From Prevotella sp. UBA3776 (lineage in GTDB: Bacteria; Bacteroidota; Bacteroidia; Bacteroidales; Bacteroidaceae), in NCBI GenBank assembly GCA_002369515.1, contig DFFM01000018.1, positions 86,668 to 150,667 on the forward strand: DNA of 64,000 nucleotides. The letters run 5' to 3'. The notes below the pieces were generated by a model. It ran no database searches, was not told the origin of the DNA, and was given only the letters and a program-made list of their open reading frames with translations. The position numbers and the translations under genes were made by a program. Positions 59,466-64,000 of this stretch are shown piece by piece. Each line of letters opens with the position of its first letter. Position 1 is the first letter of the stretch.

Positions 59466-60470
59466 ATGGCAAACAATAAATTAATCGTATCCTTATCACC
59501 CCATGCACATGGCACAGACAGTGTGGAGAAGAACATGTACGGTGTCATCATAGCATTGATTCCCGCATTGCTCGTTTCGCTCTATTTCTTCGGAGTCGGT
59601 TCGGCCATCGTGCTTGCATCGAGCGTCGTGGCCTGCGTGTTCTTCGAGTGGGCCATCAGCAAATACATCCTTCGCCGCGAGCAAACCACCATCTGCGACG
59701 GCTCTGCCATCCTGACGGGTTTGCTTCTGGGCTTCAACCTGCCATCCAATCTCCCCGTCTGGATCATTGTCCTGGGAGCGCTGTTTGCCATCGGTGTAGG
59801 CAAAATGACCTTTGGCGGACTTGGGCAGAATCCTTTCAACCCGGCCTTGGTGGGTCGCTGTTTCCTGCTCGTGAGCTTCCCGGCCCAAATGACATCGTGG
59901 CCGAAGGTGGGGCAGCTCACGTCCTATCTCGATGCCGAGACCGGAGCCACGCCGCTGGCCATCATGAAGCAAGCCATCAAGTCGGGTGACTCGAGTGTGC
60001 TCGACCAATTGCCCAGCTCGCTGAACATGCTCGTGGGGTCGTCCGACATGGGAGCCGGCGCATTGGGCGAAGTGTGTGCCCTGGCCCTGTTGTTGGGCTT
60101 GGCTTACATGCTCTGGAAGAAAATCATCACCTGGCACATACCCGTGAGCATCATCGCTACCGTGTTTGTGTTCAGCGGATTGCTCCATCTTGCCAACCCC
60201 GTCTATGCCAATCCCGTGGCAGAAATCTTGAGCGGAGGTTTGATGCTCGGTGCCATCTTCATGGCCACCGACTACGTCACGTCGCCCATGACAGCCAAGG
60301 GACAGCTCATCTACGGCGTGGCCATCGGATTCCTTACCGTTGCCATCCGCAACTGGGGTTCCTATCCCGAGGGCATGTCGTTTGCCATTCTGATCATGAA
60401 CGCCTTTACGCCGCTCATCAACATTTACGTGAAACCCCAACGATTCGGCGAAGTGCCGGCCAAGAAATAA
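59466..60470 (+). CDS. rnfD: Rnf complex subunit D
   Basis: This is an integral membrane subunit carrying a covalently bound flavin. The 334-residue protein has about 9-10 hydrophobic helices, the motif FGGLGQNPFNPALVGRCFLL, and the flavinylation motif TGATPLA (in LDAETGATPLAIMK), where the Thr would carry FMN. GGLMLGAIFMATDYVTSPMT, later in the protein, is also conserved in the NqrB/RnfD family. It lies 5 nt after rnfC. Confidence 0.95.
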   Translation: MANNKLIVSLSPHAHGTDSVEKNMYGVIIALIPALLVSLYFFGVGSAIVLASSVVACVFFEWAISKYILRREQTTICDGSAILTGLLLGFNLPSNLPVWIIVLGALFAIGVGKMTFGGLGQNPFNPALVGRCFLLVSFPAQMTSWPKVGQLTSYLDAETGATPLAIMKQAIKSGDSSVLDQLPSSLNMLVGSSDMGAGALGEVCALALLLGLAYMLWKKIITWHIPVSIIATVFVFSGLLHLANPVYANPVAEILSGGLMLGAIFMATDYVTSPMTAKGQLIYGVAIGFLTVAIRNWGSYPEGMSFAILIMNAFTPLINIYVKPQRFGEVPAKK

Positions 60471-60489
60471 AACAGAGGAGGACATCAAT

Positions 60490-61119
60490 ATGGAAAAACT
60501 GAAATCATCTGTAACCAACATGGTGCTGGTGCTCACAGGAGTAGCAGTCATCACGGGTGCCATCCTTGCCTACATCAACAACATCACCGAAGCTCCCATC
60601 GCCCAGCAGAAGGAAAAGGCTTTGGCCGACGGCATCAAGGCCGTCATGGGGGGCGGCGAACTGACGGTGTCGAAAACCGACACCGTGCGCCAGAACGACG
60701 CCAAGGGCAAGGAACTCACCTATATCATTTACCAGACGCAGGATGCCAAGAAGAACGACCTCGGTGCAGCCGTTGAGAGCACCACCGGCGGTTTCGGCGG
60801 CGACCTGAAGGTGCTGGTAGGCTTCGACCCCGAGGGCAACATCCTCGGCTATACGCTCCTCGAGCATGCCGAGACACCTGGCCTGGGCGCCAAGGCAGAC
60901 AAGTGGTTCCAGAAGGGCGAAAAAGGCGACATCATTGGCCAGAACCCTTCCGAAGAACTTGTGGTGAGCAAGGATGGCGGCAAGGTGGATGCCATCACCG
61001 CATCGACCATCACCAGCCGCGCTTTCCTGCTTGCAGTGAACAATGCCTATAAGGCCTACAAGGCCACCCCCGTTGATGGCGCTTCGGGTGCCACCAAGCA
61101 AGTGAAGAACGAACAATAG
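60490..61119 (+). CDS. rnfG: Rnf complex subunit G
   Basis: This 209-residue subunit has one N-terminal membrane helix (NMVLVLTGVAVITGAILAYI) and a periplasmic FMN-binding domain. GVAV-type motif GYTLLEHAETPGLGAKAD and the flavin-attachment region VDAITASTITSRAFLLAVNN are visible. Most RnfG/NqrC proteins read S/T-G-A-T there. Here it is T-A-S-T, with the attachment Thr kept. It is 19 nt after rnfD. Confidence 0.93.
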   Translation: MEKLKSSVTNMVLVLTGVAVITGAILAYINNITEAPIAQQKEKALADGIKAVMGGGELTVSKTDTVRQNDAKGKELTYIIYQTQDAKKNDLGAAVESTTGGFGGDLKVLVGFDPEGNILGYTLLEHAETPGLGAKADKWFQKGEKGDIIGQNPSEELVVSKDGGKVDAITASTITSRAFLLAVNNAYKAYKATPVDGASGATKQVKNEQ

Positions 61120-61154
61120 TCACTCCCTTTTTTAAAAAATAGTTCTCGTTAATT

Positions 61155-61736
61155 ATGAATTACTTCAAGATAATCACCAACGGCATTGTCAAGGAGAACC
61201 CAACGTTTGTCCTCATGCTCGGTATGTGTCCCACGTTGGCCACCACCACGAGTGCCATCAACGGTCTCTCCATGGGTCTTGCCACCATGTTTGTGCTCAT
61301 TTGCTCGAACATCGTTGTTTCGCTCATCAAGAATCTTACGCCCGACAAAGTGCGTATTCCCGTTTTCATCGTGGTCATCGCCTCGTTCGTCACCATTCTC
61401 CAGATGGTGATGCAGGCCTTTGTGCCGTCGGTTTACGCTTCGCTCGGACTGTTCATCCCCCTGATTGTGGTGAACTGCATCATTCTCGGTCGCGCCGAGT
61501 CGTTCGCCTGCAAGAATGGTCCCGTGGAGAGTCTTTTCGATGGCATCGGCATCGGCTTGGGCTTCACGCTCGGTCTCACGCTGCTCGGCATTGTGCGCGA
61601 GTTGTTGGGAGCCGGTTCGGTGTTCGGTTTTACGCTCATGCCCGAAACCTACAACATGCTGCTCTTTGTGCTGCCTCCGGGAGCCTTCATCACCCTGGGC
61701 TTTCTTGTGGCCATCGTCAACAAAGTGCGTGGCTAG
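61155..61736 (+). CDS. rnfE: Rnf complex subunit E
   Basis: This is a 193-residue membrane subunit with six hydrophobic helices. NPTFVLMLGMCPTLATTTSA, the Cys-containing second segment, and LIVVNCIILGRAESFACKNG (conserved Cys in VNC) are typical of RnfE/NqrD and help hold the membrane Fe-S centre shared with RnfA. It is followed by a 54-nt spacer with repeated TCAATGTTCAA. Confidence 0.95.
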   Translation: MNYFKIITNGIVKENPTFVLMLGMCPTLATTTSAINGLSMGLATMFVLICSNIVVSLIKNLTPDKVRIPVFIVVIASFVTILQMVMQAFVPSVYASLGLFIPLIVVNCIILGRAESFACKNGPVESLFDGIGIGLGFTLGLTLLGIVRELLGAGSVFGFTLMPETYNMLLFVLPPGAFITLGFLVAIVNKVRG

Positions 61737-61790
61737 GAACGAATTTCAATGTTCAATGTTCAAATATCAATGTTCAAAGAATAAAGATTT

Positions 61791-62393
61791 ATGGAATACA
61801 TACTTATATTTATCTCCGCCATCTTTGTGAACAACATCGTGTTGTCCCAATTTCTTGGCATCTGCCCGTTCCTCGGCGTTTCCCAGAAAGTGAACACCTC
61901 GCTGGGCATGTCGGCCGCCGTGGCCTTCGTGCTCACATTGGCTACCATCGTCACCTACCTGGTGCAATACTATGTGCTCAATCCCTTCGGACTCCAGTAT
62001 CTGCAGACCATAGCCTTCATTCTGGTCATCGCCTCGTTGGTGCAGATGGTTGAGATTGTACTGAAGAAAGTGTCGCCCGCGCTCTATCAGGCCCTGGGCA
62101 TCTTCCTTCCGCTCATCACCACCAACTGTGCCGTGCTCGGTGTAGCCATCCTGGTCATCCAGAAAGACTTCTCGTTGCTCCAGAGCATCGTCTATGCCTT
62201 TTCCACTGCCATCGGCTTCGGCTTGGCCCTCACCGTCTTTGCCGGCATACGCGAGCAGATGGCATTGGCAGACATTCCCAAGGGCATGCGCGGCACAGCC
62301 ATCGTGCTCGTAACGGCAGGCCTGCTCTCGCTGGCCTTCATGGGATTCTCGGGTGTTGACGGAGGTTTGCGCACCCTTTTCGGTCTCGACTAA
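61791..62393 (+). CDS. rnfA: Rnf complex subunit A
   Basis: This is a 200-residue membrane subunit with six helices, homologous to RnfE in inverted topology. FVNNIVLSQFLGICPFLGVS and ALGIFLPLITTNCAVLGVAI hold the two conserved Cys that ligate the membrane-embedded cluster with RnfE. It is the last gene of the operon. A terminator follows. Confidence 0.96.
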   Translation: MEYILIFISAIFVNNIVLSQFLGICPFLGVSQKVNTSLGMSAAVAFVLTLATIVTYLVQYYVLNPFGLQYLQTIAFILVIASLVQMVEIVLKKVSPALYQALGIFLPLITTNCAVLGVAILVIQKDFSLLQSIVYAFSTAIGFGLALTVFAGIREQMALADIPKGMRGTAIVLVTAGLLSLAFMGFSGVDGGLRTLFGLD

Positions 62394-62431
62394 AGCCCTC
62401 CGCCACCCGGCGACAGAGAGAAAAAACAGAA

Positions 62432-62472
62432 AGTGCCCCGTGTGTGCTGAAAGCATGCAGGGGCACTCTTTT
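62432..62472 (+). terminator. Intrinsic terminator after rnfA
   Basis: AGTGCCCC (62432-62439) pairs perfectly with GGGGCACT (62460-62467), with TGCT/AGCA pairing inside, followed by C and five T. Confidence 0.88.
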
Positions 62473-62571
62473 TGTGTTTCCCTGCCAGCCCAGTCAGCCC
62501 GTTCTTCGCCCATTCTTCCGCTTCTTGCGAAAAAAAAGCCCAATTCATGGCAGTTTGTGGCAAAAAAGTTG

Positions 62572-62579
62572 TACTTTTG
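62572..62579 (+). promoter_or_regulatory. Bacteroidetes -7 box (TACTTTTG) for galE
   Basis: TACTTTTG lies 68 nt before the galE ATG and after the rnfA terminator, so galE is separately transcribed. Confidence 0.6.
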
Positions 62580-62647
62580 CTTCGCCTATAGCATTTTGTG
62601 GCGTTTTTCAAGAAAACAACATGGAAATAAAATAAAAAAAGAACACG

Positions 62648-63688
62648 ATGAAACAAACTATTTTGGTAACGGGTGGCACCGGCTTCATCGGGAGCCACAC
62701 CACCGTTGAACTGCAGCAGGCTGGCTATGAGGTGGTCATTGTTGACAATCTCTCCAACTCGAAAATCGAAGTGCTCGACGGCATCGAGAAAATCACAGGC
62801 GTCCGTCCTGCCTTCGAGCAAATCGACCTGCAGGACCTGGCCGCCACCGAGGCTGTATTTCAGAAGTACCCCAAGATTGAGGGCATCATCCATTTTGCCG
62901 CCTCCAAGGCTGTGGGTGAAAGTGTAGAGAAACCCCTCATGTACTATCGCAACAACATCACCTCGCTCATCAACCTGTTGGAGCTCATGCCGAAATACAA
63001 CGTGCGTGGCATCATCTTCTCAAGCAGCTGCACCGTCTATGGTCAGCCCACCCGTGAGAACCTGCCCGTGACCGAACAGGCACCCATCCAGAAAGCCCTT
63101 TCGCCCTATGGCAACACCAAGCAGATCAACGAGGAAATCATTCAGGACTACATCCACTCCGGCGCCCCCATCAAGAGCATCATCCTGCGCTATTTCAACC
63201 CCATCGGCGCCCATCCCTCGGCCTGCATCGGCGAACTGCCCAACGGAGTGCCCATGAACCTCATCCCGTTTGTCACCCAAACGGCCATCGGCATCCGCAA
63301 GCAACTCAAGATTTTCGGCAACGACTACAATACGCCCGACGGCACCTGCATACGCGACTACATCTACGTGGTGGATTTGGCAAAGGCTCACGTCAAGGCC
63401 ATGGAGCGTGTGCTCGACCAGCCCGACACCGATGCCGTGGAAGTGTTCAACATTGGCACGGGCAAGGGTGTGAGCACCCTCGAAGTGGTGGAAGGATTCG
63501 AGAAAGCCACTGGCGTGAAGCTGCCTTGGGAGTATGCGCCCCGTCGCGAAGGCGACATCGAGAAAGTGTGGGGCAATGTGGATAAAGCCAACAAAGTGCT
63601 CGGCTGGAAGGCCGACACCCCCCTCGACCAGGTGCTCGCTTCTGCATGGAAATGGCAGCAGAAGCTGCGCGAGGACGGTGTTCAGTAA
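62648..63688 (+). CDS. galE: UDP-glucose 4-epimerase
   Basis: The enzyme interconverts UDP-glucose and UDP-galactose in the cytoplasm. The 346-residue SDR protein has the NAD+ motif LVTGGTGFIGSHTTVELQQA, VDNLSNSKIEVLD, IIHFAASKAVGESVEKPLMY, the catalytic Ser region IFSSSCTVYGQP, YxxxK in SPYGNTKQINEEII, ILRYFNPIGAHPSACIGE, and DYIYVVDLAKAHVKAME. All are standard for GalE. It is probably monocistronic, with a terminator about 150 nt downstream. Confidence 0.95.
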   Translation: MKQTILVTGGTGFIGSHTTVELQQAGYEVVIVDNLSNSKIEVLDGIEKITGVRPAFEQIDLQDLAATEAVFQKYPKIEGIIHFAASKAVGESVEKPLMYYRNNITSLINLLELMPKYNVRGIIFSSSCTVYGQPTRENLPVTEQAPIQKALSPYGNTKQINEEIIQDYIHSGAPIKSIILRYFNPIGAHPSACIGELPNGVPMNLIPFVTQTAIGIRKQLKIFGNDYNTPDGTCIRDYIYVVDLAKAHVKAMERVLDQPDTDAVEVFNIGTGKGVSTLEVVEGFEKATGVKLPWEYAPRREGDIEKVWGNVDKANKVLGWKADTPLDQVLASAWKWQQKLREDGVQ

Positions 63689-63839
63689 CCACCACCACCA
63701 TCCATGCTAAGGGTAGGAGAGACTTGCCCCGTCGTGAAGAGCGGGCCGTCTGGCCAGAATCCCTTATCTGGAAGACAATCATTCAGAGTGATTTTGTTTA
63801 ATGATATATTGACAAATCACATTTTGTGTTTGTGTTGTT

Positions 63840-63875
63840 ATTGCCCCTCGATGCGAATCGAGGGGCAATTGTTTT
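63840..63875. terminator. Perfect hairpin terminator downstream of galE
   Basis: ATTGCCCCTCGAT (63840-63852) and ATCGAGGGGCAAT (63857-63869) form a perfect 13-bp stem with a 4-nt loop, followed by TG and five T. Confidence 0.88.
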
Positions 63876-63893
63876 TGTGCATGGCAAAAATGA

Positions 63894-63905
63894 CGTCGGG
63901 AGATA
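63894..63905 (-). repeat. Second REP-like site, CGTCGGGAGATA
   Basis: This 12-mer is identical to 8399-8410 and is the reverse complement of 8353-8364 in the array next to the RAYT gene. It lies 25 nt after the galE terminator hairpin, in an A/T-rich context. I take it as a dispersed single copy of the same repeat. Confidence 0.65.
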
Positions 63906-64000
63906 ATTTTTTATGATTATCCGCAATCGCACCACCAAAATACGTTGTAGCTTAAAACATCCACATAGATGGAAAAATAACGCTCCGCGTCTCATTGCTT

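Larger units (their letters stand above)
63689..64000. other. 312-bp intergenic region at the window end
   Basis: It holds the galE-side terminator (63840-63875) and a REP-like 12-mer (63894-63905), listed separately. The rest shows no convincing gene. Short frames across it lack homology I can recognise. Confidence 0.6.

Noticed and set aside
63704-63916. 70-codon frame at the window end
   Set aside because: It crosses the perfect galE terminator hairpin and the REP-like motif and has no recognisable domain.
1-64000. tRNA, rRNA, prophage or integrative element
   Set aside because: I scanned intergenic regions for cloverleaf-like GGTTCGA/GTTC blocks and CCA ends, and for integrase, relaxase or phage structural genes, and found none apart from the single IS982 element and the RAYT.

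Overview
The window looks like a chromosomal segment of a member of the Bacteroidales, most likely Prevotellaceae (Prevotella/Segatella-like). The evidence is the many Bacteroidetes-type promoters (TAnnTTTG -7 box, some with TTTG 19-20 nt upstream), the scarcity of obvious Shine-Dalgarno sites, Bacteroidales-specific families (DUF1573, DUF3256, DUF6261, the K/A-rich winged-helix protein), a six-gene Rnf operon preceded by an RseC-like gene, and secreted proteins ending in the Prevotella-style VYIQNGKKFVVK tail. I see no rRNA, tRNA, prophage or CRISPR array. This placement is inference from gene content.

Layout. 1-5.3 kb: Kdo (LPS) genes kdsA-kdsD behind a large MscS-type channel, divergent from a BadF/BcrA-type sugar kinase. 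5.3-8.6 kb: an accessory patch with a toxin-antitoxin remnant (intact small antitoxin-like gene, PIN toxin with its middle deleted), a secreted protein, and a frameshifted Y1 (RAYT-type) transposase followed by an array of short REP-like repeats. 8.6-16.3 kb: a beta-mannan cluster (GH5_7 mannanase, CE7 acetyl esterase, GH26 mannanase lipoprotein, GH130 mannosylglucose phosphorylase, GPH transporter, cellobiose/mannobiose 2-epimerase). Together these make a complete route from acetylated mannan to mannose-1-phosphate and glucose, without SusC/SusD. 16.3-26.6 kb: prs, a ThiE/TenI-like gene, a secreted protein, a NUDIX gene, paaK, DUF3256, DUF1573, aspS and two small winged-helix genes. 26.7-29.6 kb: the xylBA operon behind two interlocking inverted repeats. 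29.9-34.0 kb: DUF6261 and GDP-fucose synthesis (GDP-mannose pyrophosphorylase, gmd, fcl).

34.1-35.7 kb: an IS982-family element with perfect 20-bp inverted repeats and a 5-bp target duplication, inserted in the last codons of a NUDIX gene downstream of ispE. 36.7-39.0 kb: dnaB and an SGNH hydrolase. 39.1-45.7 kb: the leucine operon leuA-leuC-leuD-(CimA/LeuA-like)-leuB, preceded by a 26-residue Ile/Leu-rich leader peptide and an intrinsic terminator, which is a textbook attenuator arrangement. 45.8-56.4 kb: envelope and hypothetical genes, including a glucosaminidase-LysM protein and a GHL10 lipoprotein flanked by two copies of a C/G-rich intergenic repeat. 56.6-62.4 kb: the RseC-like gene and rnfBCDGEA. 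62.6-63.7 kb: galE, then a terminator and a second copy of the REP-like motif seen near 8.4 kb.

The most interesting non-gene structure is the pairing of a RAYT-type transposase with an exactly 21-bp-phased repeat array and a far copy of the same 12-mer. Next are the leu attenuator, the toxin deletion scar, the IS-made chimeric NUDIX protein and the nested hairpin at 23.1 kb.
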